Positions 25,425-36,400 of a DNA stretch of 64,000 bases are shown in pieces (the stretch's first letter is position 1; every line of letters starts with the position of its first letter). The stretch is from contig CAZITO010000004.1 in assembly GCA_964542225.1 (NCBI GenBank), positions 1 through 64,000 of the forward strand. The letters are read 5' to 3'. The position numbers were made by a program, and so were the translations under genes. The stretch is from Scybalousia_A sp964542225. GTDB lineage: Bacteria > Bacteroidota > Bacteroidia > Bacteroidales > P3. Below the pieces are notes generated by a model. That model did no database searches. It had not been told where the DNA came from and saw only the letters and a program-made list of their open reading frames with translations.

Positions 25425-26660
25425 ATGAAATTGAAAAATCTTTTTTTTATAGTCAATAGGCTGTGTTTTTCAAAGAAAAACAGAGGAATTGTACATACCA
25501 TTTCTTTGATTTCTTTGATAGGTATTGCTGTCGGCTGTCTTGCTTTGTTGGTGGTGCTAAGTGTTTTTAATGGGTTTACCTCTGTTGCCGAGATTATGAT
25601 GGAAAAGGAAAACCCTCCTTTGCTCATACAAGCCTCGCATGGCAAAACTTTCCAAGAGGACAAGGTTGCAAATATTCTCAAAAATTCCCATACACAAAAA
25701 AACAATCTTGCTCTTGTGCCTATAGTGGAACAAACGGCAATGCTAAGTTTCGGACCAAATCAAAGAATAGTAAAACTAATAGGTACGACAGACGAATATT
25801 TTAAATACAACGCCATAAATGATAGTTTATTGGTAACAGATAGGTCAAAATCTTTTTCTTTGGATACGGATATTTGTATTTTGGGAGTAGGTTTGGCTTT
25901 TGATATAGGTTTGCATAGCGGGGCGGAGAAAATGGGCTTGACCTTAAAAATTACCATACCACAAACAGACAATCAAGAGGCAACTGTCTTGGAGGATATG
26001 TTGCAATATTGTGTGGTAAGATATGGCGGTTGTTTTCAAACAAGTTCCGATTTGGACAATGGTTACGTTTTTATCAACATAGACAAGGCAAGGGAATTAT
26101 TGGGATATACCTCCAACGAAGTAACGGCTTTGTATGATATACCCAAACCAAATGTTGATAAACAAAACTATGTTCAGAACAGAAAAAAAATATTGGAAAA
26201 AACGGATAACATAGAGGCAAAAACCCTATTGGAGCAACAAGCCCTATATTTTCGTATAGCAAAAAGCGAAAAATTTGCCGTTTATCTCATTTTGTCTTTT
26301 ATTCTTTTTATAGCAACTATCAATATACTCTCTTCTTTGATAATACTTTACATTCAAAAACAAAGAATGAATTATATTTTAAGAGCCTTGGGATGTACAA
26401 AAAAAGATTTGCAAAGAATATATTTTTATTATGGTATGACCATAAACATAGTGGGCTGTGTCGTGGGGGTGATATCGGGCTTGGTGATTTGTTTTTTACA
26501 GCAGAATTTTGGAATAGTAAAACTTTCGGGTAATAATTTTGTTGTGGATGCTTTTCCCGTTAAAGTTTTGTTTTGGGATATAATAAGAATAGTGCTTATA
26601 GTTATCCTTATAGGCACCATAACGATAAGAATAGTAAGTAAAAGATTGAAAATAAATTAG
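25425..26660 (+). CDS. LolC/LolE-type ABC transporter permease (FtsX/MacB fold)
   Basis: A 411-residue membrane protein: a first transmembrane helix at about residues 22-45 (ISLIGIAVGCLALLVVLSVFNGF), a large periplasmic domain (50-280), then three helices in the FtsX domain (about 290-320, 340-365, 380-405). This is the plan of lipoprotein-releasing permeases. rbfA followed by this permease is a common Bacteroidota order. No ATPase gene (LolD) is adjacent. The start at 25425 is chosen over an in-frame TTG at 25401. Confidence 0.83.
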   Translation: MKLKNLFFIVNRLCFSKKNRGIVHTISLISLIGIAVGCLALLVVLSVFNGFTSVAEIMMEKENPPLLIQASHGKTFQEDKVANILKNSHTQKNNLALVPIVEQTAMLSFGPNQRIVKLIGTTDEYFKYNAINDSLLVTDRSKSFSLDTDICILGVGLAFDIGLHSGAEKMGLTLKITIPQTDNQEATVLEDMLQYCVVRYGGCFQTSSDLDNGYVFINIDKARELLGYTSNEVTALYDIPKPNVDKQNYVQNRKKILEKTDNIEAKTLLEQQALYFRIAKSEKFAVYLILSFILFIATINILSSLIILYIQKQRMNYILRALGCTKKDLQRIYFYYGMTINIVGCVVGVISGLVICFLQQNFGIVKLSGNNFVVDAFPVKVLFWDIIRIVLIVILIGTITIRIVSKRLKIN

Positions 26661-26667
26661 TTTTTTT

Positions 26668-28149
26668 ATGGAAACAAATAAAAAACTTTCGGTTAGAATA
26701 TATAATACACTTTCCGGCATGAAAGAGGGCTTTCGTCCTTTGAATGAAAAAATGGTTGGAATGTATGTTTGTGGTCCTACTGTCTATGGTGAGGCTCATC
26801 TTGGTCATGCACGTAGCGCCATAACTTTTGATATTGTTTACAGAGTGTTGAAATATGCGGGCTACAACGTTAGGTATGTCAGAAATTTTACCGATGTCGG
26901 ACATCTTTTAAATGATGCCGATGAGGGCGATGATAAAGTGGAAAAGAAAGCACTCGCCGAAAACAAAGAACCGCAAGAAGTTGCTCAATACTATGAGGCA
27001 AAATATCTTTGGGCTGTGGATAGTTTGAATTGCTTGCGTCCAAACCTAATGCCCATAGCCTCAGGTCATATAATAGAACAAATAGAAATAGTAAAAACAT
27101 TATTGGATAAAGGTTTGGCGTATATCAGTGAGGGTAGCGTTTATTTTGATGTGGAGAAATATAACAATACGGTTAAGAAATACGGAGTGCTTTCTCATAG
27201 AACATTGGAAGATACAAAGGACAACTCACGCGAACTCAACGGACAACAAGAAAAACACAACCCTTTTGATTTTGCCCTTTGGAAAAAAGCACCTAAGGAA
27301 CACATAATGAAATGGCCGAGTCCTTGGTCAATGGGTTTTCCGGGCTGGCATTTGGAATGTACTGCCATGGGCAAAAAATATTTGGGTGAAGAGTTTGATA
27401 TACACGGAGGAGGTATGGATTTGTTGTTTCCTCACCACGATTGCGAAATTGCCCAAAGTGTAGGAGCCTTTGGCAAAATGCCTGCCAAATATTGGTTGCA
27501 CAACAATATGATAACCATAGAGGGAAGAAAGATGGGCAAGTCCTACAACAATTTTATTACAATAAGCGAAATGTTTTCCGGTCAGCACCATCTTTTACAA
27601 AAAGCCTATTCCCCTATGACCATAAGATTTTTTATGCTTATGGCACACTATCGCAGTACTTTGGACTTTTCCAATGAGGCTTTGATTGCTTCCGAGAAAG
27701 GTTTTGCCCGCTTGATGGAAGCGAAAAAGAAAATCTCCGCTCTGCCTGAAAGCAAGGAAACCTCCTTTGATGTCAGAACATTGCTGAACAATGCCATAGA
27801 TGCTTTGCTTGACGATTTCAATACTCCGATTTGTATTGCCAATTTGTTTGAACTTTGCAAACACATCAACAGCGTTGCAGACAAAAAAGCAACCATAAGC
27901 AAAGAAGATAAATTATTTTTACAAGAAAATTTCAATATCATTTGTGAGGAAGTCTTAGGCTTAAAGGAGGACAACAACTCTTCGGATAGCAAAGTGATAG
28001 AGGGCTTGATGTCTTTGATACTTGAGGTTAGAAAAACAGCAAGAGAACAAAAAGATTATGCCACTTCTGACAAAATACGTGATGCTTTGAAAACTGCAGG
28101 TATTGAAATAAAAGACTCCAAAGAGGGAGCAGAGTGGAGAATCTTGTAA
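26668..28149 (+). CDS. cysS: Cysteinyl-tRNA synthetase
   Basis: A 493-residue class I synthetase. The HIGH motif is HLGH in GPTVYGEAHLGHARSA (about residues 34-49), preceded by the zinc ligand Cys in MYVCGPT. Other zinc-site residues lie in GWHLECTAM and HHDCEIAQS. The KMSKS loop reads KMGKSYNNF (about residue 292). The C-terminal DALR and anticodon domains are complete. It starts 7 bases after the permease gene. Confidence 0.96.
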   Translation: METNKKLSVRIYNTLSGMKEGFRPLNEKMVGMYVCGPTVYGEAHLGHARSAITFDIVYRVLKYAGYNVRYVRNFTDVGHLLNDADEGDDKVEKKALAENKEPQEVAQYYEAKYLWAVDSLNCLRPNLMPIASGHIIEQIEIVKTLLDKGLAYISEGSVYFDVEKYNNTVKKYGVLSHRTLEDTKDNSRELNGQQEKHNPFDFALWKKAPKEHIMKWPSPWSMGFPGWHLECTAMGKKYLGEEFDIHGGGMDLLFPHHDCEIAQSVGAFGKMPAKYWLHNNMITIEGRKMGKSYNNFITISEMFSGQHHLLQKAYSPMTIRFFMLMAHYRSTLDFSNEALIASEKGFARLMEAKKKISALPESKETSFDVRTLLNNAIDALLDDFNTPICIANLFELCKHINSVADKKATISKEDKLFLQENFNIICEEVLGLKEDNNSSDSKVIEGLMSLILEVRKTAREQKDYATSDKIRDALKTAGIEIKDSKEGAEWRIL

Positions 28150-28208
28150 CCTTAAATAAAAGTCGTTAAACGGAAATAAAGAAAGTTTGTAGTTAGAAAG
28201 AAGAAGGA

Positions 28209-29408
28209 ATGAAATATATTAGATTTATGATAATATTTTTGTTTTTCTGTGCCTTAGAAACAAAGGCACAAAATCCTGTTTTGCAAAATGTTATCAATAA
28301 TATAAGTGCTGATTCCATACGATACAATGTTGAGGCATTGGAAAATTTTCATTCTCGTTTCTTCTTTTCCGACTATAAAAGACAGGTTGCTTTTTATCTA
28401 AAAGACAGAATGGAAGCCTATGGCTTTGAGGTGGAGGTGGATTCTTTTTATGTGCAAGACCTTTATATTTTGGCAAGTGTGCCAATGAACAGTGCTTGGG
28501 CATACAATGTGCTTTGTTTCAAAAAAGGAGAAGGCAACACTCCCAAAGACAAAAGTCTGTTTCTCGGCGCTCATTATGATTGCATATCCAACAGGGAAGA
28601 GAGTTTTTTTGATTATGAACACTTTGCGCCGGGTGCGGATGACAATGCTTCGGGTGTTGCCACACTGTTGGAATTGGCTCGCATTTGGCAACAAAGCAAT
28701 ATAACCTCAAAATATAATTTGAGAATAGAGTTTTATGACGGAGAGGAATTGAATTTTGTGGGAAGCAATCACAGGTTGCACCAAATGGCAGAAACGTGGA
28801 GCATAGATGTTTTGGCTATGATAAATTTGGATATGGTCGGTTACAATCATACCGATACTTTAAACATTAATCATTATGACAATTCCCAAGACCTAACACT
28901 AAAAGCCGTGGACAATACTTTGATTTACTCCGACCTTATTCCCTGCTTGGATACGGTGTATAGGGAACGTTCTGATTCTTGGGTTTTCTATACTTGGGGA
29001 TTAAAGGCATTGTTTCTAACCGAACACGACTTTTCTCCTTATTATCATACTTTGCAAGACAGCAGCAAATATTTGGACTTTGATTATATGAAAAAGGTTT
29101 GTGGTGTTACTCTGTCGCTTGCTTATGACTTGTTGGTTTCACAGGTTGTTTCCGTCGGTTTGGAAGATATAGAACAAATAAAGATAATACAAATCAATAA
29201 CAACAAGATAACAATACAAATTCCAAATATTAATTGCAAAACGGATAATGTTTTTGTTGTGGATAACTATGGTCGCACACTGAGACCACAAACACACATT
29301 TCAAATAAACAAATCACAATAGATATTTCAAAAATAAAGACAGGACTATATACATTATTGATTTATAATAATAAGGGAAAGTATACTAAAAGTTTTCTCA
29401 AACTATAA
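28209..29408 (+). CDS. Secreted M28-family zinc aminopeptidase with probable T9SS signal
   Basis: A 399-residue exported peptidase (signal peptide 1-21, ending ALETKAQ). The M28 metal-binding residues are all visible: His/Asp in LGAHYDC (about residue 120), Asp in GADDNASGVATLLELA (about 145), the Glu pair in FYDGEELNFVGSNH (about 178), Asp in INLDMVGY (about 205) and His in YYHTLQDSS (about 278). The last ~75 residues (VFVVDNYGRTLRP ... TGLYTLLIYNNKGKYTKSFLKL) resemble a T9SS type A domain but lack the usual PNP word. Together with the S46 gene behind it, it suggests extracellular peptide breakdown. Confidence 0.87.
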   Translation: MKYIRFMIIFLFFCALETKAQNPVLQNVINNISADSIRYNVEALENFHSRFFFSDYKRQVAFYLKDRMEAYGFEVEVDSFYVQDLYILASVPMNSAWAYNVLCFKKGEGNTPKDKSLFLGAHYDCISNREESFFDYEHFAPGADDNASGVATLLELARIWQQSNITSKYNLRIEFYDGEELNFVGSNHRLHQMAETWSIDVLAMINLDMVGYNHTDTLNINHYDNSQDLTLKAVDNTLIYSDLIPCLDTVYRERSDSWVFYTWGLKALFLTEHDFSPYYHTLQDSSKYLDFDYMKKVCGVTLSLAYDLLVSQVVSVGLEDIEQIKIIQINNNKITIQIPNINCKTDNVFVVDNYGRTLRPQTHISNKQITIDISKIKTGLYTLLIYNNKGKYTKSFLKL

Positions 29409-29455
29409 AAAGAGAATTAGGATAATTATAATTAATCATTTAACAAATACATTTT

Positions 29456-31615
29456 ATGAAAAAAATCAGTTTATTACTGCTGGCAATGTTGGTTATGACA
29501 ACCTCTTTATTTGCCACTCCAAAAAAAACTCCTCCACCAGATGAGGGTATGTGGTTGCCTATGTTTTTTAAGCAACTGAATTATGAGGATATGAAAAAAC
29601 TCGGCTTACAACTTTCAGCCGAAGAACTCTATTCATTCAACAACTCTTCTTTGAAAGATGCCATAGTACAAATGGGTCAGTTTTGTACGGGAGAAATGGT
29701 TTCGGAAAATGGTTTGATGTTTACCAATCATCATTGCGGTTATGATGCCATAGCAACCGCTTCAACCATAGAACACGACTATCTTACCAATGGTTTTTGG
29801 GCAGAGAGTTATGAGCAGGAAATACCTATTGAGGGACTTTACGTTTCTTTCCTTCGTCAAATGTATGATGTAACGGCGGAGGTTTTGGGCGAGCATGTAA
29901 AAGACCTTAACAAAAGCAAATGGCAAGACGAATATCAAAAAAAGATAGACGAATTAAAAGTTCGCTATTCGGAAGAAGGAAAATATAGAGTAGAGGTAAA
30001 ATCTTTTTTTGAAGGAAATGAATATTATCTGTTTGTTTATGAGCAGTTTGATGATGTACGCCTTGTTGGTGCGCCTCCTTCTTCAATAGGCAAATTTGGA
30101 GGAGATACTGATAACTGGATGTGGCCGAGACATACTGGCGACTTTTCTATTTTCCGTATCTATGCAGACAAAGACAACAACCCTGCCGCCTATTCAAAAG
30201 ACAATGTACCATACAAACCAAAACATTATCTGCCTGTCAGTATAGCAGGAGTGGAAAAAGATGATTTTGCCATGATTTGGGGCTATCCGGGTACAACGGA
30301 AAGATATATGACCTCCTATGAAGTGGAGACAACTTTGGATATAACCAACCCTGCAATAGTTAAGGCGGGAAATTATATGCTTCCCGTTATGAAAAAGAAT
30401 ATGGACAGAGACAATGCCGTACGTTTGAAATATGCTTCCGATTATGCTTCTATGATGAATATGTGGAAAAACAAGCAGGGAGAATCACGCGGTTTGAAAC
30501 GTTTGCATGTTTATGACAAAAAGAAAAACATAGAGGACGATTTAACCCAATGGATTGCTAAGGATGAAAGCAGGAGCAAATACGCCGATGTAATAACAAA
30601 TATCAGAAATTCTTCCAAAGAGTTAAATAATACTTCCACAGCCCAACTTTCTTGGTATCACAATCTCGGTCTTTATATGAGCCAACGCTCCCAACTTGCT
30701 CTTCGTACCTATTTTATGTTTATGATGGGTGAGACAATTATGGGCGAAGAATACATTGCCAAAATAAAAACAGATGGCTTGGAGCATTTTGCCAAATATG
30801 ACCAACAGACAGAAAAAGAATTGTTTGCCGCTTTTGTAAAAATGGAAACAGAATTGCCTGAGCAGTATTTGAGTGATAATCTGAAAGATATCAAAAAACT
30901 TATAGCCAAAGAAGGTGGAGTGGAAAAATACACTGAAAAAGTTTTCAAAAAATCAGCTTTTGGTAGCGAGGAAAATTTTGTTAACTTTATGAAAAAGCCT
31001 AAAATGAAAAAACTTCAAAAAGACCCTATGGCTGTCTTTGTTATGATGATTTATGGAGAATTGATGGGCAGTGATGAAGGAATGGCTGGTCAAATGCTGC
31101 AAGATGCAAGACAAAATTTTGTACAAGCACTTAAAGAAATGAATCCTAATCTTGTACGCTACCCGGATGCAAACTTTACCTTGCGTATGACCTACGGAAA
31201 AGTTTTGGACTATTACCCTGCAGATGCTGTTCATTATGACTTTGTTACCACCATAGATGGTATAATGGAGAAAGAAGACCCTACCAATGACGAATTCATA
31301 GTACCTGCCAAATTAAAAGATTTGTACAATATGAAAGATTATGGCCAATATGCCGATAAAAATGGCAATATGACCGTATGTTTCCTAACAGATAACGATA
31401 TTACAGGAGGAAACTCGGGCTCTCCCGTTATCAATGGCAAGGGCGAATTGATAGGTTTGGCTTTTGACGGCAATTGGGAAGCCATGAGCGGAGATATCGC
31501 TTTTGAACCCGAATTGCAAAGAACCATTTGCGTAGATGCTCGTTATGTATTGTTCATAATAGACAAATACGCAGGTTGCAAACGTTTGATAGACGAATTA
31601 AAAATTGTCAAATAA
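29456..31615 (+). CDS. S46-family dipeptidyl-peptidase, DPP7-like
   Basis: A 719-residue periplasmic or surface serine peptidase with a chymotrypsin-type double barrel and a helical cap. The signal peptide ends near SLFA. The catalytic His lies in MFTNHHCGYDA (about residue 92) and the Ser is 654 in TGGNSGSPVINGKGE. In this family the residue 18 positions after the Ser sets P1 choice: Gly in DPP7 (hydrophobic P1), Arg in DPP11 (acidic P1). Here it is Gly672 in AFDGNWE, so DPP7-like specificity is inferred. It removes dipeptides for amino-acid fermentation in asaccharolytic Bacteroidales. A repeat-derived hairpin follows the gene. Confidence 0.92.
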   Translation: MKKISLLLLAMLVMTTSLFATPKKTPPPDEGMWLPMFFKQLNYEDMKKLGLQLSAEELYSFNNSSLKDAIVQMGQFCTGEMVSENGLMFTNHHCGYDAIATASTIEHDYLTNGFWAESYEQEIPIEGLYVSFLRQMYDVTAEVLGEHVKDLNKSKWQDEYQKKIDELKVRYSEEGKYRVEVKSFFEGNEYYLFVYEQFDDVRLVGAPPSSIGKFGGDTDNWMWPRHTGDFSIFRIYADKDNNPAAYSKDNVPYKPKHYLPVSIAGVEKDDFAMIWGYPGTTERYMTSYEVETTLDITNPAIVKAGNYMLPVMKKNMDRDNAVRLKYASDYASMMNMWKNKQGESRGLKRLHVYDKKKNIEDDLTQWIAKDESRSKYADVITNIRNSSKELNNTSTAQLSWYHNLGLYMSQRSQLALRTYFMFMMGETIMGEEYIAKIKTDGLEHFAKYDQQTEKELFAAFVKMETELPEQYLSDNLKDIKKLIAKEGGVEKYTEKVFKKSAFGSEENFVNFMKKPKMKKLQKDPMAVFVMMIYGELMGSDEGMAGQMLQDARQNFVQALKEMNPNLVRYPDANFTLRMTYGKVLDYYPADAVHYDFVTTIDGIMEKEDPTNDEFIVPAKLKDLYNMKDYGQYADKNGNMTVCFLTDNDITGGNSGSPVINGKGELIGLAFDGNWEAMSGDIAFEPELQRTICVDARYVLFIIDKYAGCKRLIDELKIVK

Positions 31616-31705
31616 CACTCATTGGGTGTTTTATAGGGCAAAGCCGCACTCATTGAGTGTTTTATAAGGGCAAAGCCGTTACAAAATATAATGTAACGGC
31701 TTTGC
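31616..31705 (+). repeat. Fragment of the dispersed repeat acting as a terminator-like hairpin
   Basis: Only the GC-rich block of the large repeats is present: CACTCATTGGGTG and CACTCATTGAGTG, each followed by TTTTATA(A)GGGCAAAGCC. It ends in a perfect 13-bp hairpin, GCAAAGCCGTTAC (31670-31682) with GTAACGGCTTTGC (31693-31705). It starts immediately after the S46 stop codon, so it may end that transcript. Bases 31706-31770 carry short motifs such as CCTATACCAACTC. Confidence 0.6.
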
Positions 31706-31770
31706 TTTATCTTAACTCATAACACCTATACCAACTCATTAACAACTTACCATCAACCTATAAAAACCAT

Positions 31771-32766
31771 CTATGATTTATAATAACCTATGCACAATAT
31801 AAAGTTGGAGTTCTTGCCTCTTATCAAAAAAAGAAAGTCCTTATCAAAAACTGTCGGTTGTTGATTGCTTTCGTTGAGAAACGTTTTTTCAAAAGAAATG
31901 GTTTCATTGACGAAGTTTTCTATTTTGAAATCATAATCAATAATAATCTTTTTTTGCAGAGAAAAAGAAAATTTAAGATAATCTTCCATCAAATTTATTT
32001 TTCTGTCCTTACAATTAAATTCCATAAGAGGAAAAACAATATTTGTTTTAATGGATTTTGTTTGCTCCAACAGTTCTACGTATTTGGTTTCGTCAAAGTC
32101 TTTTAAATATTCTTTTAAATGTTGTTTTTTTGGCTTTATAAGTGTAAGCAAATAATTGCCGTTGCCTATGGGAATATCAACAAGATATTGCTCGGTGTTT
32201 TCCAAACAAGAAAAATCTCCCGAAATGTTTATATACTTATCTTTGGAATCATATAATTGTTGAGGCAATTCTATTTCTTGGCAATGTGTTTGAAACAAAA
32301 ACTTTTGATAAATATGTATGCTGTCCGTATTGTTTTCTATTATCTTGGAATCAACACAAATAGAGGAGTCTATTTCCTTGACACTCTCTACAAAGGAGAT
32401 AAAAAACTTTTCCCTTTCATTACTGTCCATAGGAGAAATCTGATAATGATTTTCAAAAGAGGATAAATATTCACTGAAAAGACTTTCCTTATTGAGCGTA
32501 AAATGTAGAAAGAAAGGAGATATGGCAAAATTTTCAACCTTTACACTGGAGTCTTTTTCCAAAAGATAGGGCAGGCAAGAGAGCGCAAAATCGTTGGAGG
32601 CTTTAAAAAATTGTATATGTTGCAAAGAGAATATCTCAGCTGGAGTTTTTATCATTTTTGAGGTATCTATGGATATGCCATAAAGAGGCTCTTTATTCTT
32701 GTTGCAAGAAGAGAAAAGCATGGAAAAAGCAAACAAAATTAACAATATACGTTTAAGTTTTATCAT
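31771..32766 (-). CDS. Hypothetical lipoprotein, 331 residues
   Basis: A 331-residue protein with a lipoprotein signal: basic start MIKLKRILLILFAFSMLFSSC, lipidated Cys at 21. The rest has no motif I recognise. It is rich in Ile, Lys, Asp and Glu, with likely beta strands at the C-terminus (DFLFLIRGKNSNFILCIGYY). I preferred the ATG at 32766; an in-frame ATG at 32793 would place nine residues in front of the signal. It converges with the S46 gene and diverges from recX. A Bacteroidota lineage-specific envelope protein is likely. Confidence 0.65.
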   Translation of the reverse strand: MIKLKRILLILFAFSMLFSSCNKNKEPLYGISIDTSKMIKTPAEIFSLQHIQFFKASNDFALSCLPYLLEKDSSVKVENFAISPFFLHFTLNKESLFSEYLSSFENHYQISPMDSNEREKFFISFVESVKEIDSSICVDSKIIENNTDSIHIYQKFLFQTHCQEIELPQQLYDSKDKYINISGDFSCLENTEQYLVDIPIGNGNYLLTLIKPKKQHLKEYLKDFDETKYVELLEQTKSIKTNIVFPLMEFNCKDRKINLMEDYLKFSFSLQKKIIIDYDFKIENFVNETISFEKTFLNESNQQPTVFDKDFLFLIRGKNSNFILCIGYYKS

Positions 32767-32825
32767 TTTTTTGAAGTATGAGTTAAAAATCATAAGAATA
32801 TAACGTATTTTTTGAAAAAAAAGTT

Positions 32826-32833
32826 TATCTTTG
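32826..32833 (+). promoter_or_regulatory. -7 promoter element (TATCTTTG) for recX
   Basis: TATCTTTG followed by CAAA lies 25 bases before the recX ATG at 32859. Confidence 0.6.
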
Positions 32834-32858
32834 CAAAAAATAAGTGAGATATTGTTTT

Positions 32859-33338
32859 ATGAGTGAAAGCAAGCAACAAGATTTAACTTTAGAACAAGCC
32901 CTGCAATATGCACAAAAATATTGTGTAGCGTTGGAGAGGTGTCCCAAAGATGTGCGTTGCAAATTAAGGGAAAAAGGAGTAGCAGAAGAGCATGCACAAA
33001 AAATCATTACCAAATTGATAAAAACCGGCTATATTTCTGAGCAGAGGTATGCCGAGTTGTATGTCAGAAGTAAGATACACCAAAATCATTGGGGTAGAAT
33101 CAAAATCAAGAATATGCTTACTTCCAAACATATACCGAGAAATTATATTCAAAAGGCTCTGCAAACCATAGACGAACAGGAGTATAATGAGATTTTGGAA
33201 AAACTTCTTGTAAAAAAACTCAATAATATGACCACGCAGGATGAGTATCAAAGGAAGTACCAATTAAAATATTACTTGTCCTCTCATGGTTTTGAGGATG
33301 ATTTGATAGAAGAGGCTTTTAGGAAAAATAATATATAG
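32859..33338 (+). CDS. recX: Regulatory protein RecX
   Basis: A 159-residue helical-repeat protein that limits RecA filament growth. It shows ALERCPKDVRCKLREKGV (about residues 27-45), ITKLIKTGYISEQRYAELYVRSKIHQNHWGRIKIKNML and YLSSHGFEDDLIEEAF, the three-repeat pattern of the RecX family. Length is typical. The start was set at 32859; five extra in-frame codons exist upstream but have no support. It is followed by ileS after 69 bases. Confidence 0.9.
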   Translation: MSESKQQDLTLEQALQYAQKYCVALERCPKDVRCKLREKGVAEEHAQKIITKLIKTGYISEQRYAELYVRSKIHQNHWGRIKIKNMLTSKHIPRNYIQKALQTIDEQEYNEILEKLLVKKLNNMTTQDEYQRKYQLKYYLSSHGFEDDLIEEAFRKNNI

Positions 33339-33407
33339 TTTAGCACACGTTTTTTTATATCAACAGGTGTTGTAAAACAAAAAGAATTTACAATTGTTTT
33401 TTTTATT

Positions 33408-36400
33408 ATGAAATACAGAGAGTATAGTCAACTTAATCTTACTGAAATAGAAAAAGATGTCCGTGAAAAATGGCAAAAAGAGGATACTTTTAATCAAAGT
33501 CTTAAAGAAAGAGAAGGCAATAAACCGTTTATATTTTTTGAGGGACCTCCTTCTGCCAATGGCAAGCCGGGTATTCATCACGTAATGGCTCGTACCATAA
33601 AGGATATTTTTTGCCGTTACAAAACTCTCAAAGGCTATTATGTTACAAGAAAAGCCGGTTGGGACACACACGGACTACCTGTGGAGTTGGGTGTTGAGAA
33701 AAATCTTGGTATAACAAAAGAAGATATTGGTAAAAAAATAAGCGTAGACCAATATAACGCAGAATGTAGAAAAACAGTACTTCAATTCAAAGACCTATGG
33801 GATAAACTTACCGAGCAAATGGGCTATTGGGTAGATTTAAATTACCCTTACATTACTTTTAAAAATGAGTATATTGAGACGCTTTGGTGGTTGTTGGGAG
33901 AGATTTATAAGAAAGGTTTGTTATACAAGGGTTATACCATACAACCTTATTCCCCTGCAGCAGGTACCGGACTTTCTTCGCACGAACTTAATATGCCGGG
34001 CTGTTATAGAGATGTAAAAGATACGACCATTGTTGCTCAATTCAAAATAAAAGAACAACAAACCAAAGAAAACCCTATATTAAAGCAATATGTAAAGGAC
34101 TTGTCAAAAGCCTATTTTTTGGCGTGGACAACAACTCCTTGGACACTTCCAAGCAATACGGCTTTGGCTGTGGGACCAAATATTGATTACGTTATAGTGG
34201 AGAGTTTCAATCCTTACTCTTTTGAACCTATAATAGTTTTTCTTGCAAAGAATCTGCTTTATACTCATTTCAAAAAAGAAAATGAAAACAAGGACTTTGC
34301 CTCATACAACAAAGGCGACAAGGAAATACCTTTCAGAGTTTTGGCAGAATGCAAGGGCAAGGACTTGATAGATATAGAATACGAGCAACTTATACCTTGG
34401 GTAACCCCTATCAGAGAAGAGGGAGATGCTTTTCGTGTAATAGGAGGAGACTATGTAACCACCGAAGACGGAACAGGTATAGTTCACATTGCTCCTACCT
34501 TTGGAGCAGACGATGCCCGTGTGGCAAAACTTTCAAATATTGCTCCGCTTCACCTTTTGGACAAAAACGGCAAGCCTCAGCCTATGGTGGACAAATCGGG
34601 TAAATTCTTCTTGTTGGAGGAGTTGGACAAGGATTATACGGATAAGTACATAAATAAAGACCTTTACAAAGAATATGCCGGACGTTATGTAAAAAATGCT
34701 TACGATGATACGCTTACCGATAAGGATACAACTTTGGACGTGGATTTGTGTGTAATGCTTAAGCAACAACACCTTGCCTTTAAGATAGAAAAACATACTC
34801 ACTCCTATCCTCATTGTTGGCGTACGGACAAGCCTGTGTTATACTATCCTTTGGACTCTTGGTTTATAAAAACCACAGCGATAAAAGACCGCTTGATAGA
34901 ACTCAACAAAACAATAAATTGGAAACCTCAGGCAACAGGCACGGGACGTTTTGGCAATTGGTTGGAAAATCTTGTGGACTGGAATCTTTCTCGTTCAAGG
35001 TATTGGGGAACTCCTTTGCCTATATGGAGAACAGAGGACGGCAAGGAAGAAATATGCATAGGTTCGGTTAAGCAACTTTCTGAGGAAATAGAAAAAAGTA
35101 TAAAAGCCGGCTTTATGCGAGAGAATAAATATTCCTCTTCGGATTATGATTCTTTTGACTTGCACAGGCCTTATATAGATGAGGTTGTTCTTGTGTCTGA
35201 GAGTGGCAAACCTATGAAAAGAGAGACCGACCTCATAGATGTTTGGTTTGACTCGGGTGCCATGCCATACGCTCAAAGACATTTTCCTTTTGAATGCACA
35301 GAAGAGGATTTGAAAAAATATTATTTCCCTGCCGATTTCATTGCCGAAGGTGTTGACCAGACTCGCGGTTGGTTCTTTACCTTGCATACCATTGCAACAA
35401 TGGTTTTTGATTCTGTTGCTTTCAAAAATGTTGTTTCCAATGGTTTGGTTTTGGACAAAAACGGCAATAAGATGTCAAAGCGTTTGGGCAATGCCGTTGA
35501 CCCGTTTGAGATGATGAACAAATATGGAGCGGATGCCACGCGTTGGTATATGATTTCCAACTCCCAACCTTGGGACAATCTTAAATTTGACCCCGAGGGC
35601 ATTGACGAGGTACGTAGAAAACTTTTTGGCACTCTATACAATACTTATTCTTTCTTTGTTTTGTATGCCAATATAGACGGCTTTGCTTACAAAGAAAAAG
35701 ATATTCCAATAAATCAAAGGCCGGAAATCGACCGCTGGATACTTTCCGAATTGAATACTTTGATAACCAACGTAGACAAAGCCTTTAACGACTATGAACC
35801 AACAAAGGCGGCTCGTTTGATAAGTAATTTTGTGGATGAGTATTTGAGCAATTGGTATGTACGTTTGTGCAGAAGAAGATTTTGGAAAGGCGAGTATTCC
35901 GAGGATAAGATTTCGGCATATCAGACGCTTTATCGTTGCTTGGAGGTAATAGCAAAATTGTCTTCTCCTATTGCTCCGTTCTTTGCGGAAAATATGTTTG
36001 TCAACCTTAACAATGTAACACATAAGGACAAACACAATTCAGTACATCTTACTGATTTTCCTGTGGCAGAGGAGAGTTTGATAGACAAAGATTTGGAAAG
36101 TCGTATGCAAATGGCTCAAAAGATTTGCTCCCTTGTGCTTTCCTTGAGAAAGAGACACAATTTAAAGGTGCGTCAGCCATTGGCTTCCATAATGATTCCT
36201 TGTGATGCCGAGACTCAAACGGAGATAGAAAAGGTTAAAAATCTTATTCTTTCCGAAGTAAATGTAAAGGAAATAAAATATCTTTCCTTGCAAAACGATG
36301 TACTCTCCAAAAATATAAAAGCAAATTTCAAAACATTGGGACCAAAATACGGCTCTTTGATGAAAAACATAGCAAAAGCCATTTCCGAATTTTCTCAGCA

